DNA from: Klebsormidium nitens
Lineage: Eukaryota; Streptophyta; Klebsormidiophyceae; Klebsormidiales; Klebsormidiaceae
Length of the DNA stretch: 64,000 nucleotides
Assembly (NCBI GenBank): GCA_000708835.1
Contig: DF237368.1
Coordinates: forward strand, 1 to 64,000
Direction of reading: 5' to 3'
Below are positions 26,131 to 39,300 of the stretch, in pieces. A model generated the notes under the pieces. The model had not been told where the DNA came from, did not search any database, and was given only the letters and a program-made list of their open reading frames with translations. A program made the translations under genes and the position numbers. Every line of letters begins with the position of its first letter. The first letter of the stretch is position 1.

Positions 26131-27869
26131 TTAAACTCCCTGCCTGAAGGCTAAAGGCGCAAAGACGTAGCGATCCGGGCTTGGATTCGGAATGTGCACG
26201 ACTCGGAAAAGAAAGACAATTCCGATTTCAGAGGAGCAGGAATGGCCCCGACTCCAGAGACAAGTCGCCCTGATCATTCTCGCGGCCGCGCTGCGCTATC
26301 CGAAGCCGCGACGGCCGGCTTTTGGTATATAGTTGAACTTTGTGCGCGCGCCCATGGTGACAGGTTGACGGTTGGGATGCACCTCGCAACATCATCACCC
26401 AGTACTCAAGACAGCTCCATGTGTGCACTGCGTGGCTCCGACTCGAAGCTACAGTCCTGTGTAGACAGAACATACATACCCACAGCACTGGTGCGTCAAC
26501 TGAGCATGACGTCATGAGGTACAGTTCTCGTACAGTACCTACAAGAATCGGACGGCAGTGCTACTGCATGCCGTCATGACGCACTGAGAGTACTGAGCTT
26601 CGCAGCTGCTCGGCCAGCATGTGCCCAGTTTCCATGTGGGCAAAGCAGTGATCGAGAAATCCTGGCAATGACTCGAGCCATCGTCGAGAGAATCTGGGAA
26701 GTCAATGACAAAGGTTAGCTGAGGGCAATGATGATGCCATGAATCATGATGACTCTCAGAGGACAACTTTGAAAGGCTAGGCGTCATTTTGCACTGCAGG
26801 CTGGCCGGGCAAAGAGGGGGAATGGTTCCTTACATAGCAATGGCGAGCCCGTTGGCGTCCGTCAATTGTCGACCATCAGAAGAGATCCGCAATCGGATAG
26901 CCTTCTGCGCAGAGAATCATAAGTTTTAGTTGCACGACCCATAGCAGGTAATGCATGGGAATCCCGTGCATGTACATCAGCCTTTTGAGATGGGTTCCAG
27001 ATAGTTGTTCGGAGGGATGGAGGAGACGCCTGTGATGCTTCCGCCCGGGCCATGTTTGCCTGCAGGCTGACCAGAAAGGGACGGGAAAGGGACTCGTCAG
27101 TGTCTGCTCTTCGGGTACTGCTGGGTCCTGAGGTAGTTGCCCGTGTGGAGGAAGGGCACAAGCTTGGCAGCATTGAGTCCATCAGAAAAGAGCAAGCCCA
27201 TTATTGATGTCTGTAGATATGTAAAGCAGAACGGGGTCGAAATCATGGTTCATAGACCGCATGTGTAATGTCGTCACAATAAGAATTACTCAGCCTAGGA
27301 ATCATCCCGAGCGCGGCCTTCAAAGGAGTATGTTGGCAGCAGCTATTGCAATCAAAGGATGCCGGCGACGTCGGGCTAGGTCAGAGGAAGGTCAGGTTGA
27401 GCTGTGCTGACAGGCATCAAGAGTTTGAAAGTCGCGATTCTAAACAAGCGGGGGAATTCATGAGCTCAAAGACCACAAGGAGCGGAAAGCGTTTCCTTTT
27501 TCGTAAAAGGAGGCCCCAATCACTGCCAAGGACAATTGCAGGAGGAAGTGGTACGGAGCTTTTGCTGAAAAGGGTGCGTTTGGCTGGGCGATCGTCAAAG
27601 AGTTGCCAACTGGCACGACATCGGTCGGACAAGGGGGCCAGCCGCCACAAAATAGCTCTCGGAGCCTAACCATAACAACAAGCTAGAAAGAGCTTTCGAA
27701 AAAGGTTCCTGGTGCTGTAAGCAACTAGAGGCGCATTGGGTACCTTCAACAGCTAAATAGTTGGTAACGTCTCAGGTCTGCGGGACAGTAGAAGAGCTTT
27801 CCAAGGGCTCGAGGTCGCAGCGGAAACGCCGTGAACGGTGACTACAAATCAATCGATTGCTGGCGCCGG
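26131..27869. other. Divergent intergenic, FKBP / CFAP97
   Basis: This 1.7 kb region lies between the start of the FKBP gene (minus) and the minisatellite upstream of the CFAP97 gene (plus). Open frames on both strands are under 110 codons and show no domain. It should contain both promoters; I recognise no specific element. Confidence 0.45.
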
Positions 27870-28146
27870 GCAGCTTCGGCTTCTTAAGCAGTGGTCCCGG
27901 GAGACTTGGGTTAATCAAAACGGTGTTCCGGGAGACCTTCGGGTTACCTAAACGGTGTGGTTGGGAGCTTCCGGTTATCTTAACGGTAGGGGCGGTGAGC
28001 TTCGAGTTATCTAAACGGTAACGCCGGGGGGGGAGCTTCGGGTTATTAAACGGTAGGCGGTGGGGAGCTTCAAGTAATTAAACCGGGGGCAGAGCTTCGG
28101 GTTACTAAAACGAGAGGAGGTGGGGAGATTTGGGTTGTCTACACAG
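27870..28146 (+). repeat. Degenerate minisatellite before CFAP97 start
   Basis: About nine head-to-tail units of 27-36 bp share the core GGGAGCTTCGGGTTATCTAA followed by ACGG. Units differ by substitutions and small indels. The array stops about 20 bp before the CFAP97 start codon, so it lies in the promoter or 5' untranslated region of that gene. Confidence 0.85.
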
Positions 28147-28164
28147 CCGGCTGCGGCAGCTGCG

Positions 28165-31100
28165 ATGGCCCCGTCCAAAGGCATCCGGCCGCTGGGCATG
28201 CAGAGGAACAACAGCGAAATTCCGGTGAGTACTCGAGCTCGACTTTAGTACGCGCTACCGATCGACGAGTGAAGTTTTCGAGCTTTGCATTTTGCACTAT
28301 TGGGGAACGGATGCACTGGGCTGTGTACTTTGAGATTATTGGAACGGGCGCATTGGGCTGCTTTGTCGAGCCAGGATATTGTAGTGGATAGTAGTGGGTG
28401 AGACATGGGGTGGGAAAGGGTCACCTTTTCCGAAGATGCAGGAAAGCGGTTGCTATATATATGCGATGCACTAGGGTCTGTTTGTTGGGGAACGGCGGTC
28501 CGATGAAGCTCAGAAGCGTGGATGATGACGAGGAGCTTTGTTGAGAGCTGTCGGACGGACACGAGTCGCTGACTAGAGATGGTTTGTGGCGTCCGAATTT
28601 TGACGTTCCTTGGACGTCTCTTCGGGAAGCCCACAATCAGTAGCTCGAGAACGTCTCAAATAAGACTTCGTTCGAAAGCGCAGCCCTTGTCCTTCAACGT
28701 TCACGAATCTCTAGAAGTCAAGCGTACTCAGCGGCCTGCTTTAACACACTTTCCAACAGCCGTTTTCATCTCGTTGACGTTGCCGCCTGAGCTCGTTACT
28801 GCGCTGGTTGCAGGCCCCCAACAAGATTCTGGAGCAGCGGGAGCTCGAAAAGCAGAAGGTGAAGCCACCGTTCTTTGCCCAAAGCGAAAAGCCAAGCCAC
28901 GTGTGGATCTAAGTGGATCTGAACAGACTTGCGAGTTTCTTTAGAAAGCTAGGCGTGTACGGATTGCTAAGCAACCAAGTAAATTGGGAATCAGTACCTC
29001 GTCAGATGCGCTCGTGGGCTGCCCCCATCTTCTTTTTTCAAATAATGTTCTGTCCGTTGTCAGAATCTTCAGCACTGTCAGATGAGCTTACCCATCTTGC
29101 AAGATGGCTTTTGCCTTAATGGTGAGGTAGGACGAGGACATTTTGAGCTAGATACCGAGAACGACACGGGCCACGTGCATCTCCTCGCTCCAATACCTTG
29201 CATCCGCAGCAATCCTAGCCGCCCAAACTGACGATACAGTCAAGCTCAGAGCTTGCTAGATACCTGGCATCAGGCTGACTTGTGCAGCTGTGCTACGAGA
29301 AGGAAACGGGCCACGTGAAGATTCTGGTCAGCTCTGTTTTCATTTCTCCAGCCGTGGCGATTCTGCCACTCTGTCTAGAGTGATCCACCTCATGGGCGCT
29401 GACGTTGCGCTGACGTGTGCAGCGGCACCACGAGAAGCGGCTGATCCAACGAAGACTGGCCCTCGCAATCGCTCTCCATTTCACTCATAGGTATCAGTCT
29501 TATTTGGCTGGAGTTGACTGCGACTGGGTTATAGGCTCTAACGTCGTGCTGACGTGTGCAGCGGCACCACGAGGAGCGGCTGAGCCACGTGAAGAGTACG
29601 AGCCAGACGAACGCGCGCAAGCGCCTGGACAACACCGTGCCCATGACCAGCTTATTGCTGCTGCCCGACCATAAGAAGCTGCTGCGGGAGACGAGTGAGG
29701 GCCCGCCACGTGGCACTCAATTATTGGCTCCGCTTCGGAAAAGCGACGTGATGACTATCTTTGGCATTCTTCGTTTCAGGCAGTTAGCTACAGGAATTGC
29801 GTGAACGAACCAAGTCTGCGTTTTGAAGCATCTTCTTTACGGCAAACCTCTTCGGAGACTCGCAGCAAGTAACGGCCACTAGAAACCCGGTAAAGTTTCC
29901 AGCTTAGGAATCCTGATCCTGATGGTTCGAGCTTTTGCACTGATGTACCGTCCGGTTAACCGCTGGGTTTGGTGAGTACTTTGATGTAAACGGGAAAGCA
30001 CTTCGAGCTTTCGTTCCTTAAAGACCGTTTCTTGCAAACGTTTTGTCGCTTAATTTGTTCTTCGCTCTCCTGGATGGAACCCGAGAAAGAACGACGACGC
30101 ATCGAGATTATATTCGCCCTTCTGGCAGGGCCCTCCGCTATGCTGTTCTTTGATGAGCTTTTGTTGACCCTCTCCTGAGCTACCTCAAGCCAAGTGTGAG
30201 AGCTACTCCAACTTCCAACTAACCTTCTTTTGCAGGCCGGTTAACGGCTATCGAGTACGAGAACGGCCAACTGTTAGAAAAGCTAAGCACCATCGCAAAG
30301 TCCGGCGCGAGGTTAGCGCCCGACGGATCGGTCCGGCCCGGAACGGCCCTTGGTAACAGCGGAACCGGAAGCAAGTGGCCGTCAAAAGAGAAGGGGCGCC
30401 CCGCGTCAGCGATCGAGGGAGGGCTCAATCAGAAGGCGAGGAAAATGGAGAAAGAGACAATTGCGAGGGAAAATGAGGTAATATAGGATTGGCAGAAGCC
30501 TGGGACCAAGCTTTGTTGAGTGTTCGAGTTGAGATAATTGCGTAAGTCGAGCTTTCACGAGACAGGAATACAGTAGATGGATGTACAAAAAGTCGGATTG
30601 AGACAGATCGAAGAAAGCGACTAAGCTTGCATTTCGAGATCTCGGTTGACGTCCTTCTAAAGATGCATGAAATCTGTCAGCAAGTTCTGGTCAATCTTTG
30701 GAAGCATGGTGCACAGCATTGACTTCACAAGAAGAAAGCACAGGATAGAAGTCAAATTGGAAGCACGCAGAGGCTGCACTTGCAATAAGAACACGCTCAG
30801 TTAGTCCTGCGGGATTTCCCAGCTTTCTCAATGAGACAAACCCTTCGAAGACAAAGTGACAGACGACCAATATATCCCGAATATCTCTTTTTCCCAGGTT
30901 CTGTTGCACCGGTTGCTCAACGCCCGGGGCAAATACCGCCGGGCCGAGTGGCAGGAGCACGAGCGCCTCCACCGGTTACGGATGACCCAAGTCTCCCGGT
31001 ACGGTTCCCCGACCCGATTGCACAAAACCCAAATCCAAACCCAAAGTCAAACCCCAAACCCCAGACCTCCCTCCCGGTATGGATCCCCGACCCCGCCTTC

Positions 31101-31929
31101 GCGGCTCGGGGTTTTGAAGTCGCTGTCGCGGCCGGCTTCTCCCGAGCCGCGGCCGCCTTCGCCGCTTTTAGAAAGGATGCTCGCGCCGTTGGGGGCGACC
31201 ACGATGCCCCAATCGCCGGAGGTTGGTCGCCCCAGACCGCCCGAGAAAGTGTTGCGGGTCCCCCGGTTGGACCTGACGGCGGCGATCGCGTATCAGGAGG
31301 GAGGGGGCAGCGCAGGAAACAGCGAGGAAAAGGTGAGTCGGAGAGTCGATCCATGACAGAGAGCAGGAGTCCGAAGGACGGACAGCTCTTTTATAGATAC
31401 TTGCAGAGGTGTCTACCTGTAGCAGAGATGCGGAGAAGCAGTATAATATCCTGTTCGATGATCTTGACAGATTGTTTCGGCGGTACAGGATTCAATTACT
31501 TTTCCAAGAAAGTGAAGCAGATGCAGGAAGTGAGCATGTTACGAAATCGTCGTCAGCTTGTCGAACGTTTCTCTGAGTAGAATCGTTACGCGCTGCTTCT
31601 GGCCTCAGTTTGAGTCGCTTGATCCGCCCCCTTCTCCGCAGGGTCTGAACGAGAGCCAGCCGCCCCAGAAAGCGTCCACCTCTAGTTACGGCGCGCCCCA
31701 AGCAGTGCCCGGGGGTTCGAAGAATCGCCCACACACGGCGATGCCCTTTGCCAGTAAGAATCTGCAGTACGTCCCTAGTCCGGTGGATAGCGACACGGAA
31801 AGCGAATCAGACTACTCAGAAAGGTTTACGGACGAAAGTAGTGTTAATGCGCGCGAAACAAAGGACGCGGCGCGGCCGCCTGTCCGGAAAGTCCGGATAG
31901 CCAAACAGGAACGGACTTGGGTCACGTGA
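28165..31929 (+). CDS. CFAP97 (Hemingway)-domain ciliary protein
   Basis: Six exons, 28165-28224, 28814-28858, 29562-29694, 30236-30477, 30898-31332 and 31642-31929, are phase-consistent and give 400 residues. Residues 36-195 match the CFAP97/Hemingway domain: a basic stretch with HHEERL and VKS, LDNTVP, DHKKLLRE, the hallmark IEYENGQLLEKLS.I, then ENEVLLHRLLNARGKY and EWQEHERLHRL. The remainder is disordered, rich in Pro/Ser/Arg. In animals, family members act in sperm and ciliary axonemes, so this gene implies a flagellated cell stage. A strong GTGAGT lies at the stop codon: splicing there to an acceptor at 32241-32242 would replace the last codons by an exon 32243-32348. Three decayed copies of the start of exon 3 precede it. 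Confidence 0.8.
29155..29561 (+). repeat. Decayed tandem copies of CFAP97 exon 3 edge
   Basis: Three partial copies of the acceptor and first codons of exon 3 precede the real exon with a period of 135-141 bp. The copy at 29411-29460 keeps GTGTGCAG and CGGCACCACGAG almost intact. The copy at 29280-29330 keeps TGTGCAG and GGCCACGTGAAG. The copy at 29155-29188 keeps GGGCCACGTG. The real exon begins at 29562 after the same TGTGCAG. Confidence 0.75.
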
Positions 31930-33313
31930 GTACATTGATGTTCCTGTTACATAAAAGCTAGAAGCGCTCGCGTCTGTAGAATTGCTTTTAGTGCTGGATA
32001 AGGAGACCGATTCTCCAAAACGTCAAATGAATTGTAGAAGGGAAGCTTAGTAATCAATCATAGTCAATGTATAACCTATAGGTTGCAGGTTGTCAAGTGT
32101 CAGGGCACAAACAGAGTAACTAGCTGTTTCAATCTAGCCAGCATTCATGGTGACCTGTGTGCAGATACCGATATTGCAATGCTGCATGTTTCACATGCGT
32201 GTCATGCGGCTGCATTAAAGAATAGATGAACGGTTTTTTCAGATTCCACGGCGGGCCCGCAGCTCTGACTCAAGTATCGCGTTCATGTGCGACTCCAACG
32301 ATGATATCCTCTGCAGATATCGCGGTGGTTCCGAGTACGTCAGATTAAGTACGTCACATGCATGGCTATATTATCGAATCAGCTGGCACATGCCGAAATC
32401 GGCCTACTAAGCTATTATGTAGTCCGGGCGGCCGCCGTACGTTTTGAGGGAATCTGCAAGCCTATAGTGAATAATCGGCGCATTCACCAATTAAGTATTG
32501 CATGCTAAGTTCGTCATGCACATGTTACAAAGTCAGTAAAAGTCATAGCCCATGAGTATCCTATATAAGTCTCAGTGGCCGCGGCCGCCGGTTCAACTTC
32601 GGATGTCACAACCCTTGAGTCTCCAATTGTACGGTATGGAGGTGGAACTTGAATGACGAATATATTCGTCATAGACTCGATGGCATTGATTCGATTATCC
32701 ATGCAAGCGTGAATGACCATGCTTCCTGCAAGAAATGATCACGAAGGACTGCCTCAATACTTGACTCGTAGTGCTGCAATAACTGAGAAACTATCGTATG
32801 ACTATCGACTCTCCCAGTAATGGTTGACACAACGACCACGCGTCCAAGGCTGTTATGTCGAAGAAAGCTGAGCTCGTCGGTGTTCACAACTGTGACATAT
32901 GGATGCCGAAATGATCATGCGCGGAAACGAGCCCTCTGTATGCAAAGCTAATTTCCTAGTTATTGTCTCCGACCAATTCCTCGGACACTTGTGGTTTACA
33001 GCTTGCTAAGTGAATACAGTGCGAGCTCACAACACACAAATCCTCTGAAAGTGTCATTTGGAAGTACTCTAAACTCTTGCTTTTGCACCAACTGACTCTG
33101 CTCTCGTTCCGCCCGACAACCTTCCCCTAAGGTGGCTCGCAGACAAGACAACAGGTCTTCGTAGTGCTGGCATTTCTATCAAATGGTCAGCTCATCAGAC
33201 GCAATCTGCGGATCCTGGATAGGCGTGCTTATGAGGACCCGCGAAATCGATATGGCACGCTCCGAATCGTTGACAGTCGCTTAGGTCAATCAAGACCATG
33301 CTCGTTTGCATAT
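31930..33313. other. Convergent intergenic, CFAP97 / UVR8
   Basis: This 1.4 kb stretch lies between the ends of two convergent genes. It contains a candidate final CFAP97 exon (32243-32348) preceded by a strong pyrimidine-rich acceptor. A perfect 20-bp palindrome, ATGACGAATATATTCGTCAT, lies at 32653-32672. Nothing else is supported. Confidence 0.5.
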
Positions 33314-36300
33314 TCAGTGAATCTTAGGCCGCTTCGCAGCAACTGGTACGTCTGCTGCGCAATCGCCCTGGCACGCTGGCGTGTCTCCACCATGGTTGAA
33401 TGCAACCGGCTGCAAGCAGGGTGGACGCACCTTTGTAGAAAGGTCACTACAAAGACTGATAGTAAAGCACCCCTTTCTAATTGAAAACAGGATAGATGTT
33501 CGCAGTCTCGGTTTGTGTTCAGGTCAAAGAGCGGATCTCACAAAAATGTGTTGAGAATTACGGACCCACCCGCTAGAAAAGGGTCATATTATTGCTGAAA
33601 TTCGTGACTTGAAAAGTGCCTCGCTCCAAGCGAGCAAAATGCGTCTTGGACGTACGCAAAGCGGATCGTATGAGCTTTGCATAAGGGGGGATCCGAAGCA
33701 TCTTATACGAGAGATGTCTGTCCAGGAAAACTGCAAGGGCAGGCTCACCGGTCGCTCAGGGACGATTGCGTATCTCTCCGCAGGAGTCGCCAAGGCTGCA
33801 GAAAACAGAGGCCAATTCAGCTGCGAGTAACAACACCTTCCCAGAATCGGAAAGCCGAAGCAGAACCCCGAAACCAAAACATCCCCTCAAGCGAGCTGTC
33901 CACATCATCCCCGAACAAAAGCTCACACACGAACAGTGTTCCACAAAAAACTCTGTGTTTCTTCGAGATCAATTGCAGTCAAGACCGCCAAACCAGGACC
34001 CTCGATAACAAATCCCCTCAACCATTACCGCCCGAAAGAGAACCCCGAACCACAGAGGTCCTTTCAGGAAACCCTCCCTCCACGCCAATCTCGTATCAAT
34101 CCCCTCGAAGTAGACCATTGCACACTTGCATCAGCCTTGCCCTTGAATGCGGCCACAGGACCGCTTCAGACCCTCCCAAACAAGACCCTCAACCAAACCC
34201 CTCCACAGCAGAACCCCAAAGCAGACCCCCAAGGTGGCACCTTTCCGGAAGCGCCAACTATTCGCCACCCACCAGACACTAGCACGAAAACGGAAACAAG
34301 CAACCAGCACGAAAACGGTAACCAGGCACTAGCCGTCCCGGAGCCAAGCGAATGGGGCCCTAACAGCCCGTCCAAAAAAGACACTCAGGCGGACCGCAGA
34401 GGGACGACCAAGAATCGCAGCGCTGCCGTTCAGATTTTGACGTCGAAGAATGAACGTCCGAGATCTTTTGTTTACACTTGGTTAGGCATGGTTTATTTGA
34501 ACCTAGGTATCGAAACCGGTCCTACTAAAGTTAGCAACCCGCTGGCTAAACTTTGCAGACTGGAGTCCCTATATTTGAATCGGACGGTAGCGCTGCGATT
34601 TCGACCATCGCGAAGTTCTGCGGTCCGCCTGCACTGCGCACCTGCATCCGCGTTGAACTTGGAGAAGGCGAGGCCCCGTGCGGCCTGCCCGTCCTTGCTG
34701 AGCGCCTCGAGCCGCTTGGGGACACTGCGGTCGACGTTGTCCCCGTGCCCGAGCTGACCGCTCGTGCCGCGGCCCCACGTGTACACGTTCCCGGCCTCCG
34801 TTATGCACGCCGTGTGCCGCCAGCCGCACGCCACCGACATTACGCGCTGCGACAGAACAAGAGGGGGTGGCGCGTTTATTTTTATGATATCCTTCTATCT
34901 TCTCGAAGAGATCTGGGTTGTTCTTCAAGGGAGAGACGAACGCAGGGACAAAGTACACAACTCGATTACGCGACGAGATTCGATGTTTTCACAGCGAAGT
35001 ATTGCTTCCGTGCAGAAATCCAGAAGCTGGGCCGTCTTACCTCATGCTCCATACCCTTGACCAGTGCCGGCAAGTTGTGGTCAACGTTGTCTCCGGCGCC
35101 AACTTGACCAAACTGTAGAAGCGGGCGGTCCAATCAGTGAGAAGCAGCCGGACATTTGTAAAGGCGGCTTTTAGAGCGGGCATGAAAACAGGCAAATCCG
35201 TTCCACTATCGCATGTCCAGGATCGAGACCGATGGAAATCGGACGCCGTCGAACTCTACGGGCTGGCGTCCCTCGGATCTCGCTGCCCACATGGGGACCG
35301 CAACGTACTCAAATTTATTATTTATTTTTAAAGATAATTCAGCGGAATAATTTAGCGGAATGATTTGGCGGAGACGTATTTATTCAAAATTTTAATTCAT
35401 ATACTTATATTTGTATATAACAGAGAGACGTATTCAAAGGGACAAATTACACCGTTGGTTGAGGAACTCGGGCGACTCTGGTCGAGCATCTGCCTGTGGT
35501 TCGTGCGCTTCTCTACTTACAACTGCATGTCAAATGTTTTTCTGTCGATCAGACAGCCATTCTGCCACTAGAGCAATTCAACCCACTCGTTGGAAAGACA
35601 GGGCGAATGCTTGGGCCTCACAGTCTGCAGGGGCTCGCATGACAACGATACTTATAGAGAACCTGGTTGCTCAAAAGGACCCCCGACGAAGAAAAGGAAG
35701 AGATCACACGAGGGGAGGGAACCAATATCAGATCGGCTGCCTACCTTGTTCCATCCCCACGCATACAGCCTGCCGTCGGAGTCGAGGGCCACGGTATGCC
35801 TCCATCCGCCAGCAATCTGCATAAAGAGCAAGCGATCCTCACGTTGGCTTCCGGATCGAAACTTCGTCAATAGAAACCTCTTAGAGCCGATATTCATTTT
35901 GAAAAGAGGGATGAAATTGCTGAAAGCAACAGCGGCCGTCTCGTCTTCCGAGCTGGCGGAGGAGCGCCTGGAAGTATAGAAGCACTTGGACCTGTGCGCG
36001 TCCTGCCATCTTCTTTTCACCTCCCAAAGTCCAGTCAATCCCAGGCTCACAATGGTCCTTTAGCATCGATTTCATGCTGCTCATTACAGGCGCAGACTGT
36101 GTATTGAGAAAACGATAGGCATAAGACAAATGGGTACTTCTTAGGCGCAGACCAAGTGGACACAGAGCTGTGACCCAAAAGAGCCGAGACCCTACTCTGG
36201 CCAAGGCATAGGGAAGCGGATCGCCCTGGTCGCCGCCTCGGGGCCTACATGGTTAATGTGCATGATTCGGTGACTCGGCCCCCCATCCGAGCGCGGAGGC

Positions 36301-39300
36301 TTTGAGTGTTGTCGTCTGAGATAACCAACCGGGAGAACGACCGGGATTGTGACCTGAAGCAGTAGAAGGTTACTGCCACGACTCTTCGATGTAGGATTAT
36401 CAAAGTTTCGGACCAACAAACTCCGAAACGGAAGCCGGATTCCTGACCCTCAAACATGACCTGCTCCGCACGCGCACCCACCCGAATCCACGAAAGTAAC
36501 CCCACCCGTCCCAGGCTAGCATCTTTCTAGCTTACTTTTCTTCATTTGTGAACTTTTTTGTTACTGCTGCCGCAACCACGCACCTGTCTGATCGTGTGCT
36601 CCTGGAGCGCCTCCACCCGGTGCGGCACCAGCTGGTCCTCCTCGTTGCCGTGCCCCAGCTGCCCGTACTTGCTCCACCCGAATGTGTACATGGCGCCCGA
36701 CTTGGCCACCACGATCGTGTGCCGCCAGCCGCAGGCGACCATCGTGGCTTGCTCGTGCTGGAAAGTAGAACAATTCAAACGACTCGGTAATGGAATTTGT
36801 GCAGGTTCAAAGGAATGGTGTAGGCGTGAGGTGTGTGCTCCCAGCCACAGGCGCTTACGTTGATTGCTCCTGCTAGAATTTGGATTCAGTGGCGGAACTT
36901 TCGCAGCTTTGCAGCGAGGGAGTGGGCGCTTTTTTTGTGCCGCCAGACTCAGGCGTATTTGGTGGCTTGCTTGTGCTGAAAGAACGCTAGCCGAGTAAGT
37001 CAGTACCCTAGCGGATGGTGTGGGCACTGAAGTGTGTGCAACCAACCGTAGGCGACCATCGTGACTTTCTCATGCTGACGGTTGCAGAAGCCAACGAGTC
37101 AAAAGCGGGGAATTTGCAGATTGGAAACAATGTGGATTAGTGACCGGGTTCTACGAAGCGGAGTCGCTTACATCGTCGATTCTTTGCAGCAAGGTGGATA
37201 GGCAATCTTTTTTGGAGCAGGACGGACTGAGATCCGGTTGACCAGAGTCACTGCGTGCTCTGCTTTGAGCATGTGTTGCTAGCCGATACAGGCAGGAACC
37301 TTTTTCTGAAGGCAACACATTTCTTGTCGTGCAGACCAATTCATGCGAGACATGACAGCGCCTGTTCGTGCATGCAGCAAAACGTTTATTGACGTAAGGT
37401 ACTGCAGGAACCGCTCTGTCTCTTGGTCGAGTTGTCTGCGCACTGGGTCTTGTTTGACACATTCCTGGAACAAGCAGATATCCGCTTTGTCAAGTTGCAG
37501 ATGACACAACCAAGAACACCACAGTTGCAGATAAGTCAAGTTGTTGCCTGCTTATGTTCATGACAGAGGCCAGCTTCGAGGCTTACCCCAATTGACATAG
37601 CCTGCTCCGGCACCAGTCGGTCATTCCTGTCGCCAAGCCCCAGGTTTCCGTACCGGCCCCACCCCCATCCGTACACTTTCCCGTCCTCCGTAACCGCGGC
37701 CGTATGCTCTGCGCCAGCTGCCACCATCAGAACCTTCTTTCCCTGTAGCAGAACCTTAAATGACTGAGTTACGCTTACAAACGCTTTCCACAGAGTTAAG
37801 CGATGTGGTCGAAGTCAATTGAATGACATGTATGGCACATGTTGAAAGCCTACTTTTGCTGTCTCCCTTTCCTTGACACCTTCTTTTCTCTGGAAAAACA
37901 ACCCTTGTAAGGAAAAACCTGTTCAGGTTTAACGCCAGGAACGGGAGGGACGACGAACTTCTCAAACAGATTATCGTGGCACTTTCTTCCAGACTCGGTC
38001 AGAAGCTATGGACAAGGGAGATCGAGTCCCAAAACTTGAAGGGGCTTACCTGGAATGCTTCCACAGCTTGCGGAACCAATCTGTCCTCTGTATGGCCCAG
38101 GCCTAGCTGGCCGTTCTGGTTGCGGCCCCAACTGCATACCAAGAACCGACAGCAGAGGAGTCAACTTCTTCCGCAAGAATTGTCAGATAAATGAGTGGTT
38201 GGCACAATGCTCGTGTCCCCCCAAGACAACACTGCTCCAGCGGCATGCCTAAAGCAACCAGACGAGGGGGTTCCATTGGGAACCATTCTCCTTTGAGTTG
38301 CTTCATTGGAAGACTTGGCTGTATCCAGTGCTTCAACCATAGCTGGTGCGCCACAGATTGATGGCCTGCTCCACTATCCTAATATTACAGGCAACCAAGA
38401 TTGCCAAGCTTCCCACAGAAAGCTCCTTGTCAATTTAAACTCTGGGCACTCAGTTCAGGCAGCGCTCAGTTTTGCTGGTCAATAAAAATTCTTCGCACAG
38501 ATATTGAAGTGGTCAACACGCAATGCAAGCATGGGCTGAAAGCAAAATGATTGAGACATGGTTCTGAACAAAGGCTTCTGGCAAGCTCACCTGCGAACCT
38601 CTCCGTCATTGACAATGGCAAGGCAGTGACAGTCGCCACAGGCGATCTGCCGAATCCTAAGACCGTACAAGGCCTTGATAGGATGGGGAACAAAGAGATC
38701 TGAGCTGTTCCCATGCCCTAACCGCCCAAAGTCACCCCTGCAGAAGAGAGATAGGGCTCAATGACTTGTTGGCAATTGCTCCTTGGGACTACATACGCTG
38801 ACCGAGAGAGCGACGAAGGGCAACCTCAACTGTAGCGTGACAGCTTTGCAGCATCAGAGATCCGTGGCCTTGTTCAAAAGCAGGCGTGGTCTACTTTCTT
38901 GTAGGGATTTGTTGAGGATTGTGTCAAATGCACGCTCACCATCCCCAACTATACACCATCTTCTTATTCTCCGTCCAGGCTGTGGTGTGGTCTGCCCCAC
39001 AATTGATCGCAGTGATCTCTGCATCCTTCAACGTCCCTATTATGACGGGAAGCGTCTGTTCCTCAGCATCACCGTGCCCCAACTGCCCGTCCTCCGCTCG
39101 GCCCCAGGATGCAACCACACCCCCCGCTGCATGGAGATGCAACCTTTCAGCATTTATCTAATGCGGCTAGCCTTCTGTTTGCTTCATGTTCTCAAGAGCA
39201 GCGCCAAAGCCTTGCCATGAACCTCCTACTTGAATGCTTTCGGCATCTGCTGGTTGGGCAAATGAAGGTGGTCAAAAATGTTAGTTCTGATATTTCATTC

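Noticed and set aside
33936-34757. Plus-strand open frame of 273 codons, proline-rich, possibly a CFAP97 3' exon
   Set aside because: It lies over UVR8 exon 9 and the following intron on the other strand. The C/A-rich composition explains the lack of stops, no splice chain connects it to CFAP97, and UVR8 exons here are firmly supported.
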